NCBI GenBank assembly: GCA_031359995.1
Contig: JANMAT010000006.1
Location: 1-16,387 of the forward strand
Length of the DNA: 16,387 nt
Direction of reading: 5' to 3'
Origin: JANMAT01 sp031359995
GTDB lineage: Bacteria > Actinomycetota > Acidimicrobiia > Acidimicrobiales > Ilumatobacteraceae
This document shows, piece after piece, positions 6,703 to 13,665 of this stretch. The position numbers and the translations under genes are program-made. The notes under the pieces were generated by a model that saw only the letters and a program-made list of their open reading frames with translations, had not been told where the DNA came from and made no database searches. The stretch's first letter is position 1. Each line of letters opens with the position of its first letter.

Positions 6703-7131
6703 ATGGGAGATCTCAACGACCTGGACCAGCGCCGCATCGCGATCGCCACCAAGCTCTTCGAGGGCTGGTCGAGCGGCGACCCCGATGCCCCCGAGTCCTG
6801 CTTCCACCCTGACGCCGTGCTGTTCGACGTGGCCTCGGGCCGGTTCGAGGGCTGGCGGGCGATCCGGGGGTTCTTCGCCCGGGGTCTGACCCGCTCGCGC
6901 GAGCTGACCCTGGTACCCGACCGGTTCTGGGCCCGGCCCGACGGGCTGGCACTGCACTACGTGATGAGTGCGACCATCGCCGACCCGGCGACGTACGGGC
7001 CCGAGTACGTGGGGCGGCGCTGGACGGTCGACGTCATGAGCGAACTGCGCTTCGACGGCGAGCGGGTCATCTACGAGGCCGACTTCCACGACAAGGGCTC
7101 GCGCACGCGCAGCCTGGGGATCAACAACTGA
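6703..7131 (+). CDS. SnoaL-like (NTF2-fold) protein
   Basis: A 142-aa protein with the SnoaL/NTF2 pattern. An N-terminal helix (RRIAIATKLFEGWSSGD) is followed by FHPDAVLFDVASGRFEGWRAI, where the Asp/His-rich strand and G-x-x-x-G-W-x-A-I helix are typical, then strands ending in the hairpin LRFDGERVIYEADFHD. Such proteins may be hydratases, isomerases (for example ketosteroid isomerase-like) or epoxide hydrolases, and often sit in catabolic clusters beside P450s and SDRs. No activity can be assigned. The ATG at 6703 is preferred; an in-frame GTG at 6691 would add four residues but overlaps the putative -10. The next gene starts 80 bases downstream on the same strand, with its own promoter-like AT-rich stretch between. 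Confidence 0.78.
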   Translation: MGDLNDLDQRRIAIATKLFEGWSSGDPDAPESCFHPDAVLFDVASGRFEGWRAIRGFFARGLTRSRELTLVPDRFWARPDGLALHYVMSATIADPATYGPEYVGRRWTVDVMSELRFDGERVIYEADFHDKGSRTRSLGINN

Positions 7132-7140
7132 TCCCAGCCC

Positions 7141-7173
7141 TCTTGCCTTTTCTGAACGGGTGATCAATTATCT
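7141..7173 (+). promoter_or_regulatory. AT-rich promoter-like stretch upstream of the 581-aa phosphohistidine-domain gene
   Basis: This 33-base stretch is markedly more AT-rich than its surroundings. It holds TTGCCT (7143-7148) and TTATCT (7168-7173), 19 bases apart, which can be read as a weak -35/-10 pair. A leader of about 32 bases would follow, with the strong ribosome binding site GAGGGGGGA at 7197-7205, before the GTG at 7212. No hairpin suggesting termination of the upstream gene was found. Confidence 0.35.
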
Positions 7174-7211
7174 CCCCGCAGTCCGCTGCACGTCCTGAGG
7201 GGGGACCCACC

Positions 7212-8957
7212 GTGATCGACCGTTGGATCACCGACGATACGTCGAGCCCGCGCTTCCAGTACTTCACCCGCGCCAACGCCGACGAGGTGGGCCCCGAGCC
7301 CTTCAGCCCGCTCGGCTGGACCCTCGGCTGGGTCAAGGGGTGCATCCCGGGCGTGGCCGACGGCTTCGTGAAGTTCGGTGTCGTGCACCGTCACGAGCTG
7401 AAGGCCGACCAGCCCGAGGTCTTCATGAACTGGGGCGGCTACTTCTACAACGGACTCTCGCTGCCGCGGCTCATGGGCGTGCGCATGCCGGGGGCCACGC
7501 CCGAGGCGATCGACCGGGCCTACTTCGGCGATCACCCCGGGGTGCCGCCCTTCGTGCCCGATCAGCGCGACGAGGACGAGGGCCTGTCGGCCAAGCTGGG
7601 CGAGACGATGGCGTGGGTCATGTCGACCGACGGCTACCCCGACATGGAGGACTGGGCCGTCCGCGCCCGCCAGACCCGTCTCGACCGTCCCGACCTGGGT
7701 GCGCTCTCCGATGCCGAGCTGGTGGCCTACGCCCGTTCGATGGCCCCGAACATCTACGGATCGTGGGTGCCGTACTGCGAGATCTGCCTGGGCGCCTCGC
7801 TCGGCCCCGGCGCGGTGCAGGCGATCTGCGCCGCCGTCGGCCGCAGCGATGCCGCCGTGCCGCTGCTCAGCGCGGTGGGCCACGTCGACTCGGCCGATGC
7901 CTCGCTGCGGGCGTGGGACCTGAGCCGCCTGGTCGCGTCGTCAGCCGCGCTCACCGCCGCGTTCGATGCCGGGGTGCACGGGCTGGCCGATCGCCTGCGG
8001 GCCGCCACCGATGCCGATGTCGTCGGCTTCGTGGCCGGCTTCGACGACCTGCTCCTCGCCTTCGGTCACCGCGGTCCGAACGAGTGGGACATGATGCCGC
8101 ACTCGTGGGAGACGAAGCCCGAGATCCCACTGGGCATGATCGACCATCTGCGCCATCAGGACGATGGTCGTTCGCCCGCGCTGGCCGCCCGGCGCGCCGC
8201 GGCCGAGCGCGAGCGCCTCACCACCGAGCTGTCCGAGCTCACCAAGGGCGACGACGTCACCCATGGCACGCTGATGGCCGGCATCCGTTCGGCCGGCATC
8301 TGGCTGGCCCTGCGCGAGCGGGGCAAGAACACGGTGATCCGCTACATCAACGAGGCCAAGGTCGCGTTCATGGAACTGGGCCGGCGCATGGTGGCCCGCG
8401 GTGTGATCACCGACCCGCAGAAGATCTTCATGCTGCTCGACGAGGAGCTCGACGCGTTCCTGGCCGACCCCGGGTCGTTCCCGGGCACCATCGCCGAGCG
8501 GGCCGAGACGTTCGCGGTGCTGCACGAGTTGGAGCCGCCGTACATCGTCGACGTGTTCGCCGGGTGTCCGCCCATCTCCACGTGGAAGCGGCGTGATGCC
8601 GCCGGCGATGCGGTCGCGGTGACGGTCGGCGAAGTGCTGCAGGGCGCGGCGGCGGCGCCGGGCGTGGTGACCGGCCGGGCCCGCGTGGTGCTCGACCCTT
8701 CGGAGCCGGGCGATCTCGACGTCGACGACATCATGGTCGTGCACACCACCGATCCCTCCTGGACGCCGCTGTTCCTGTCGGTCGGTGGTGTGGTGTGCGA
8801 TGTCGGCGCCGTGGCCAGCCACGCCGCCATCGTGAGCCGCGAGCTCGGCGTGCCGTGCGCGGTGTCGGTGGTGGACGCCACCAAGCGCATCCCCGACGGG
8901 GCGACCATCACCCTCGACGGCTCCACCGGCGCGGTGACCGTGGTGGCGCTCCCTTGA
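7212..8957 (+). CDS. phosphohistidine swivel-domain protein (PEP-utilising-enzyme type), no ATP-grasp domain
   Basis: A 581-aa protein. The C-terminal ~100 residues form a PEP-utilising-enzyme mobile (swivel) domain: GVVTGRARVVLDP (484-496), TDPSWTPLF (513-521) and GAVASHAAIVSRELGVPC, with the phospho-acceptor His537. Residues 1-470 resemble the central helical (substrate-binding) region of rifampin phosphotransferase and PEP-synthase relatives: FTRANADEVGPEPFSPL (18-34), GHRGPNEW (285-292) and an REGKN-like helix (LRERGKNTVIR, 367-377). The N-terminal ATP-grasp domain that feeds phosphate to the His in those enzymes is absent. Phenylphosphate synthase splits these functions over separate subunits, so this may be a His-bearing subunit needing an unlinked ATP-binding partner. 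The GTG at 7212 follows the ribosome binding site GAGGGGGG. A full-length paralogue lies at 10936. Confidence 0.85.
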   Translation: MIDRWITDDTSSPRFQYFTRANADEVGPEPFSPLGWTLGWVKGCIPGVADGFVKFGVVHRHELKADQPEVFMNWGGYFYNGLSLPRLMGVRMPGATPEAIDRAYFGDHPGVPPFVPDQRDEDEGLSAKLGETMAWVMSTDGYPDMEDWAVRARQTRLDRPDLGALSDAELVAYARSMAPNIYGSWVPYCEICLGASLGPGAVQAICAAVGRSDAAVPLLSAVGHVDSADASLRAWDLSRLVASSAALTAAFDAGVHGLADRLRAATDADVVGFVAGFDDLLLAFGHRGPNEWDMMPHSWETKPEIPLGMIDHLRHQDDGRSPALAARRAAAERERLTTELSELTKGDDVTHGTLMAGIRSAGIWLALRERGKNTVIRYINEAKVAFMELGRRMVARGVITDPQKIFMLLDEELDAFLADPGSFPGTIAERAETFAVLHELEPPYIVDVFAGCPPISTWKRRDAAGDAVAVTVGEVLQGAAAAPGVVTGRARVVLDPSEPGDLDVDDIMVVHTTDPSWTPLFLSVGGVVCDVGAVASHAAIVSRELGVPCAVSVVDATKRIPDGATITLDGSTGAVTVVALP

Positions 8958-8960
8958 CGT

Positions 8961-9024
8961 GACGGGCCGACTCCTCGACGGGCCTACTCCTCGACGGGCC
9001 TACTCCTCGATCGGCCTACTCCTC
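8961..9024. repeat. four tandem copies of a 16-bp unit
   Basis: Plus-strand units are gacgggccgactcctc (8961-8976), gacgggcctactcctc (8977-8992 and 8993-9008) and gatcggcctactcctc (9009-9024). A partial fifth copy, gatcgg, follows at 9025. The two middle copies are identical. The array fills almost the whole convergent gap between the 581-aa gene and the SDR. It covers the SDR stop codon: the minus-strand unit contains GAGGAGTAG, the Glu-Glu-stop end of that gene. Confidence 0.9.
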
Positions 9025-9934
9025 GATCGGATAGTGGAAGCCGGGCACGCCCTCGCGCACGATGCCCGGGGGCAGCTCGGCCATGCCCGGGTAGAGCTTG
9101 TCGGCGTTCACGGGTCCCGGCCGGTTCCACAGGTGGAACGGCAGTCGGAACTGGTTGGCCCCCATGATCGCCGACGTGCCGCCGTCGACGGCGAGGGTGG
9201 CCCCGGTGATGTACGACGACGCGTCGGAGGCCAGGAACACGACGGGGCCGCGCAGCTCGTCGCTGTGGCCGAGGCGGCGCATGGGCGTGCGGCCCTCGAT
9301 CCAGTCCTTCATGCCGGTGAGCTCGAGGGCCTGGCGGATCATCTCGGACATGAAGTAGCCGGGGGGCGATGGCGTTCACGCGCACGCCGCGGTCGGCCCA
9401 CTCGACGGCGAGCTGCTTGGTGAGGTTGATCACGCCGGCCTTCGACGCGTGGTACGCCGGGTTGGTGTACTCGGAGGCACCCATGCCGAGCATCGACGAG
9501 ATGTTGATGATGGAGCCCTGACCGCGCTCGAGCATGTGGCGGCCCACGGTCTGGGCGAAGGCGAACACGCCGACGAGGTCGACGTCGATGTGGTGACGGA
9601 ACTCGTCGATGTCGACGTTCTCGGAGGCCTTGCCGGTGGGGTCGCTCACGCCGGCGTTGTTCACGAGGATGTCGATGTGACCGTGGGCGGCGATGGCGTC
9701 GGCCACCACGCGGCGCACGTCGTCGATGACGGTGACGTCGCCGGCGTGGGCGGTCGCCTTTACGCCGCGCTCGCGCAAGGCCGCCGCGTTGGCTTCGAGC
9801 AGGTCGGCCGACCGGGCGGTGAGCGCGATGTCGGCGCCGGCATCGGCCAGCGCCTCGGCCCACAGCACGCCGAGGCCGTAGGAGCCACCGGTCACCAGCG
9901 CGACCTTGCCGCGCAGATCGAGTTCGAACGTCAT
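9016..9934 (-). pseudogene. short-chain dehydrogenase/reductase, +1 frameshift
   Basis: Corrected for one extra base this would be a 305-aa classical SDR. The N-terminal frame shows TGGSYGLG (15-22), NNAG (92-95), Ser147, Tyr161 and Lys165 (YHASK), and breaks after NAIAP (about 191). The neighbouring frame continues with the expected GYFMSEM, the conserved FLASDASSYITGATLAVDGG and an unusual tail of about 45 residues ending HYPIEE. The break is at a run of six G (9361-9366, plus strand); five would restore the frame. Uncorrected, translation runs on in the wrong frame to 8984. Asp119 (VDLVG) occupies the place of the usual tetrad Asn. The ATG at 9934 has a GGGGGGAC ribosome binding site; the frame extends to 9982 but that region holds the promoter. 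Real mutation and sequencing error are both possible. Confidence 0.85.
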
Positions 9935-9966
9935 CTGTCCCCCCAGGAGTCCCTTCGAGCGGCCGG

Positions 9967-9972
9967 ATGGTA
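9967..9972 (-). promoter_or_regulatory. -10-like element for the frameshifted SDR
   Basis: Read on the minus strand this is TACCAT (TAnnnT), ending 32 bases before the ATG at 9934. The leader would carry the GGGGGGAC ribosome binding site. It lies 6 bases past the stop of the upstream pseudogene, so the SDR probably has its own promoter. Confidence 0.3.
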
Positions 9973-9978
9973 ACGGGA

Positions 9979-10795
9979 TCATCGGCGGCGAGCACGACCG
10001 GGCGAGCCGGGGGCGGCTGTGCGCCCGAGGACCTCGGTGTGCTCGTCGACCGGGTTCACCCGCACCGGGATGGCGCTCATGACGACCATGCCGGTGACCG
10101 GGTCGAAGGCGCGATCGGTGGCGATGAGGCGCGCCGTGGGCGCACCGATGTCACGCACCTTCTCGTCGGTGAGCGACGTGCCGCCCCACGAGTGGGCCAT
10201 CGAGATCACACCACGACGAACGTCGGGCGCCGCCCCCACCACGCCGCGCATCGACGCCCGCGGGGACGTGATCTCGATGAGGTCGTCGTCGGCCAGGCCG
10301 AGCTCGGCCAGATCGTCGGGGTGCATGTAGGCCAGGTTCGTGGTGCCCTTGGCGGCCAGGCCGGGCAGCTCGGGTCCGAGCGAGTTGAGCACGGCCTTCA
10401 GGCGGCGGCTCACGAGCCGGAACGGGAAGGCGTCGGGCACGTCGGCGCCGACCACCTCGGCGCTGCTGCGCTCCTGGCGCACCCCGCCAGCTCGGTCATC
10501 AGATCGGCCGGCGGCACCGTGAAGCGGGCGGTGGCCCCCGCCTCGGCCCGCTGCACGACCATGGCCCGATCGGGGCGGACGACACGCGGTCGGCCCGCAC
10601 CTCGGTCATCGGCAGACGCGACCCGGCACAGGCCAGGTCGATGAGCTCGTCGTCGGTGGGCCGGTGGCACGTGTAGCCCTCGAAGAGCGGGTCGTCCTTC
10701 ACGCCGCGCACGGCGAGCACCCGGTTGGCCCCGATGTCGACCTCGATCGGGCACGAGGCGTGGCACACCCGACAGAACGTGGTCCTGGTCTCCAG
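9979..10795 (-). pseudogene. molybdopterin oxidoreductase remnant (internal deletion plus two frameshifts)
   Basis: Relic of a bis-MGD molybdenum oxidoreductase (formate dehydrogenase/nitrate reductase-like), normally 700 residues or more; only about 270 codons remain. The N-terminal iron-sulphur motif is intact, CRVCHASC then 27 residues then Cys (GYTC), the pattern of a [4Fe-4S] cluster. Directly after it comes PTDDELIDLACAGSRLPMTEVRA, wording I associate with the start of the C-terminal part of these enzymes, so the central catalytic region is missing; the junction is near 10658-10669. The frame then shifts at about 10575-10595 and again at the C-run 10482-10485. The last frame gives the MGD-binding C-terminal domain (AYMHPDDLAELGLADDDLIEI, ISMAHSWGG). 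No ATG suits the iron-sulphur frame near 10795, where a CTG stands; one exists at 10885. Confidence 0.8.
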
Positions 10796-10935
10796 GGCTG
10801 CCCCAGCGCATCCGGCCGCGGGCTCCGTCGGGGCCCCGCATGCCGGAACTAATCGGAGAGTGTACTTTTCTCGCCGGCAGCGCATGGCAGCCGCGCTTCG
10901 GACGGCGGCCCCCGGGTCGCAAGGGGTGACGCACG
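10796..10935. promoter_or_regulatory. divergent control region with overlapping -10-like elements
   Basis: This 140-base gap separates the minus-strand pseudogene from the plus-strand operon. TACACT on the minus strand (10864-10859) and TACTTT on the plus strand (10863-10868) overlap, giving back-to-back promoter candidates in a locally AT-rich patch (10847-10870). On the plus side a leader of about 60 bases ends with AAGGGGTGA (10921-10929), a good ribosome binding site 6 bases before the ATG at 10936. No operator palindrome was recognised. Confidence 0.35.
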
Positions 10936-12678
10936 ATGGAAGATCGCTGGATCACGGACTGGGATCCCAGCCCGCGGTGGCCGCACTACACGCGCGCCAA
11001 CGCCGGCGAGGTCATGCCCAACCCGGCCAGCCCGCTCGGGCAGCAGTTCTCGTGGGACAACGGGATCGTGCTCGGCTGGCGTGACGGCTACATCCGTTCG
11101 GGCAACTACTCCGCCGAGGAGTGGGTCGACGAGCACCCCGCCACCATGGGCACCTTCGGCGGGTACATGTACATCAACCTGGCCAACGTGCGCATGCAGG
11201 GCGTGCGCAACCCGGCGGTCACCGTCGAGCAGCTCGACCTCGCCTTCTTCGGTGACCACCCCGACGTGCCGCCCTATGTTGCCGACCGGCGCGACGAGCG
11301 CCCCGACCTGGTCGAGCCGATCATGGCCCACCTCGGTTGGCTCATGACCACGACCCAGGTGCCCGAGTTCGACGACGAGAAGGTCGAGACCAAGCGGTTC
11401 CGCACCGAGCGGCCCGACCTCACCGCGTTGTCCGACGCCGAGCTGTTGGCCCGGGCCCGCAGCACCCAGCCCATGCTGCGCAAGCTCTTCGAGAGCCACA
11501 CGATCACGTCGTCGGGGTCGGGCGTGGCGCCCGGCATCCTGTTCGCCATCGGGCAGGCCATCGGCGACCCGACGGTGCCGATGAAGCTCGTGTCCGGCAT
11601 CGGCGAGGTCGACTCGGCCGAGGCCAGCTACGTGCTGTGGGACCTCTCGCGCCTGGTGGCCGGTTCGGCCGAGCTGAGCGCGGCGTTCGACGCCGGCGTG
11701 GCCGGGCTGCTCGACCGCCTGCGGGCGTCGGGTTCGCCCGACGCCACCGGGTTCCTGGCCGCGTGGGACGCCTTCGTGCTCGAGCACGGCGCCCGCGGCC
11801 CCGCCGAGTGGGAGATGGCCGTCGACTCATGGGAGACGAAGCCCGAGATGGCGCTGGCCGCCCTCGACCGCATCCGTCTGCAGAAGGATGGCGAGGCGCC
11901 CAAGATCCGCAACGCCCGCAAGGCGGCCGAGCGGGAAGTGGCCGTGGCCGAGGTGCGGGCCAAGGTTGCCGCGTTGGGTAGCGAGGAGCTGTCCGGTCAG
12001 CTCGAAGCGGCCCTCGTGGCTGCCAACCAGCTGGCGTTCCGCGAGCGCACCAAGACGAACATCATCCGCGTCGTGCACGAAGGCCGCATGTGCTTTCGCG
12101 AGCTCGGCCGGCGCCACGCCGCCGCCGGTGACATCGCCGACGCCCAGCACGTGTTCATGCTGCTCGAGGCCGAGCTCGACGCCTTCGTGGCGAGCCCGTC
12201 GTCGTTCCGGTCGACGCTGGCCGACCGCTTCGCCCAGTGGCGAGAGCTGTGGGAGCTGGAGCCACCGTTCTTCATCGTCGATGGCAAGGTGCCGCCGCTG
12301 TCCACCTGGCCCCGGAAGGGCTCGTCCCACGCGATGAAGCTGGCGGTGGGCGAGTCGATACAGGGCGTGCCCGGCTGCCCTGGCGTCGTGAAGGCGCGGG
12401 CACGGGTGATCCTCGACCCCACCGACCCCGGTGCGCTCGAGCCCGGCGACGTGCTGGTGGCGCCGTCCACCGATCCGGCGTGGACGCCGCTGTTCATGCC
12501 GGCCAGCGCCGTGGTGGTGAACGTGGGCGGCCAGATCAGCCACTCCATCATCGTGAGCCGCGAGCTGGGCCTGCCCTGCGTGGTGTCGGCCACCGACGCC
12601 ACCGTGCGCATCCCCGACGGTGCCCTGATCGAGGTCAACGGCGACACGGGCACGGTCACCGTGCTGGAGCTCCCGTGA
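10936..12678 (+). CDS. phosphohistidine swivel-domain protein (PEP-utilising-enzyme type), no ATP-grasp domain; second copy
   Basis: A 580-aa paralogue of the protein at 7212. By eye the two align without gaps for at least the first 310 residues. Shared landmarks are DRWITD at the N-terminus, YTRANAGEVMPNPASPL (18-34), FFGDHPDVPPYV, WDLSRLVAGSAEL, SWETKPEM and FRERTKTNIIR. The C-terminal swivel domain has GVVKARARVILDP, TDPAWTPLF and ISHSIIVSRELGLPC with the phospho-acceptor His536. The motif GHRGPNEW of the first copy is GARGPAEW here, so His286 is replaced by Ala, which may mark a different role. No ATP-grasp domain is present. It is the first gene of a four-gene operon: its TGA overlaps the GTG of the LLM oxidoreductase. 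A phosphotransfer role on a hydroxylated metabolite is a hypothesis only. Confidence 0.85.
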   Translation: MEDRWITDWDPSPRWPHYTRANAGEVMPNPASPLGQQFSWDNGIVLGWRDGYIRSGNYSAEEWVDEHPATMGTFGGYMYINLANVRMQGVRNPAVTVEQLDLAFFGDHPDVPPYVADRRDERPDLVEPIMAHLGWLMTTTQVPEFDDEKVETKRFRTERPDLTALSDAELLARARSTQPMLRKLFESHTITSSGSGVAPGILFAIGQAIGDPTVPMKLVSGIGEVDSAEASYVLWDLSRLVAGSAELSAAFDAGVAGLLDRLRASGSPDATGFLAAWDAFVLEHGARGPAEWEMAVDSWETKPEMALAALDRIRLQKDGEAPKIRNARKAAEREVAVAEVRAKVAALGSEELSGQLEAALVAANQLAFRERTKTNIIRVVHEGRMCFRELGRRHAAAGDIADAQHVFMLLEAELDAFVASPSSFRSTLADRFAQWRELWELEPPFFIVDGKVPPLSTWPRKGSSHAMKLAVGESIQGVPGCPGVVKARARVILDPTDPGALEPGDVLVAPSTDPAWTPLFMPASAVVVNVGGQISHSIIVSRELGLPCVVSATDATVRIPDGALIEVNGDTGTVTVLELP

Positions 12679-13655
12679 ACGCCCCGGCCAAGCCGTTCCG
12701 GTTCGGCGTGCAGTCGTACTTCGCGCCCGACGGCAACGACTTCCGCAACCAGGTCCGCCAGGCCGAAGCGCTGGGGTACTCGGCGTTCCACCTGGCCGAC
12801 CACCTCATCGGCGACGGGCCGGCGTTGAAGGCCACGAACCACCCGGTGCAGAACCTGGCCGCCATCCCGGCCATGGCCGTGGCCGCCGAGGCGACCTCGA
12901 CCATCCGCATCGGCTGCCGGGTGTTCTGCTGCGACTACCACAACGCCGTGGTGCTGGCCAAGAGCGTGGCCACCCTCGACTTCTTCTCCAACGGCCGCAC
13001 CGAGATCGGCCTCGGAGCCGGCTGGTTGCAAGGCGAGTACGAGGCGGTCGGCGTGCCGTTCCTGTCGGCCCGCCAGCGCATCGACCGGTTGGAGGAGACG
13101 ATCCGGGTCGTGCGGGCCCACTTCACCGACGGGCTCACCGACATCACCGGCACGTACGTGCACGCCGTCGGCTTCGAGGCCCAGCCCAAGACCGTGGCCC
13201 GGCCCCATCCACCGATCATGATCGGTGGTGGGGCCAAGCGCGTGCTCGGCATCGCCGGACGCGAGGCCGACATCGTCAGCCTCAACTTCGACAACTCCTC
13301 CGGCAAGATCGGGCCGGCCGGCGTGGGCTCGTCCACCAAGGAGCTCACCGAGGCGAAGATCGGCTGGATCCGTGATGGCGCCGGTGACCGCTTCGACGAT
13401 CTCGAGATCGAGATCGGCGCCTACTTCACCGTGGTCACACCCGACCGCGACAAGACGCTGGCGGCCATGGCCCCCATGTTCCAGCTCACGCCCGAGCAGC
13501 TCGGCGAGCACCCGCACGGGCTCATCGGGTCGGTCGACTACATCTGCGACGAGCTCCAGGCCCGTCGCCAGCACTACGGCATCAACTACATCACCGTCGG
13601 CCGCACGGTCATGGATGCCTTCGCCCCCATCGTCGCCCGGCTCGCCGGGAAGTGA
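12675..13655 (+). CDS. LLM-class (luciferase-like) F420-dependent oxidoreductase
   Basis: A 326-aa TIM-barrel flavin/F420 oxidoreductase of the bacterial luciferase-like superfamily. Characteristic pieces are FRFGVQSYF at the first strand (8-16), ALGYSAFHLADHL (32-44), IRIGCRVFCCDYHNAVVLAKSVATLD (77-102), RTEIGLGAGWLQGEYEAVGVPF (108-129), HPPIMIGGGAKRVLGIAGREADIV (178-201) and a C-terminal helix. The GAGW-x-x-x-EYEA-x-G motif and the GGG-x-K phosphate-binding strand fit actinobacterial F420-dependent members. The start resembles the TIGR03621 (MSMEG_2516) type, from memory. It probably reduces or oxidises a substrate with F420H2/F420, but FMN use cannot be excluded. The GTG at 12675 overlaps the upstream TGA by 4 bases; the frame is open further upstream but that is antiphase to a real gene. 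The P450 follows after 10 bases. Confidence 0.9.
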   Translation: MNAPAKPFRFGVQSYFAPDGNDFRNQVRQAEALGYSAFHLADHLIGDGPALKATNHPVQNLAAIPAMAVAAEATSTIRIGCRVFCCDYHNAVVLAKSVATLDFFSNGRTEIGLGAGWLQGEYEAVGVPFLSARQRIDRLEETIRVVRAHFTDGLTDITGTYVHAVGFEAQPKTVARPHPPIMIGGGAKRVLGIAGREADIVSLNFDNSSGKIGPAGVGSSTKELTEAKIGWIRDGAGDRFDDLEIEIGAYFTVVTPDRDKTLAAMAPMFQLTPEQLGEHPHGLIGSVDYICDELQARRQHYGINYITVGRTVMDAFAPIVARLAGK

Positions 13656-13665
13656 GGATCGCCCC

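Noticed and set aside
7132..7211. Terminator, riboswitch or small RNA in the gap before the 581-aa gene
   Set aside because: No stable stem-loop could be found by eye; only an AT-rich promoter-like stretch and a ribosome binding site are supported.
7212..8957. Calling it rifampin phosphotransferase or PEP synthase
   Set aside because: The N-terminal ATP-grasp domain required for both activities is missing and the length (581 aa) is well short of the usual 750-870.
8961..9024. CRISPR array
   Set aside because: The 16-bp units are directly adjacent with no spacers and no cas genes are present; it is a simple tandem repeat.
10410..10955. Separate small genes in the three frames of 9979-10955
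   Set aside because: Each frame holds successive parts of one molybdopterin oxidoreductase in the right order, so they are pieces of one broken gene.
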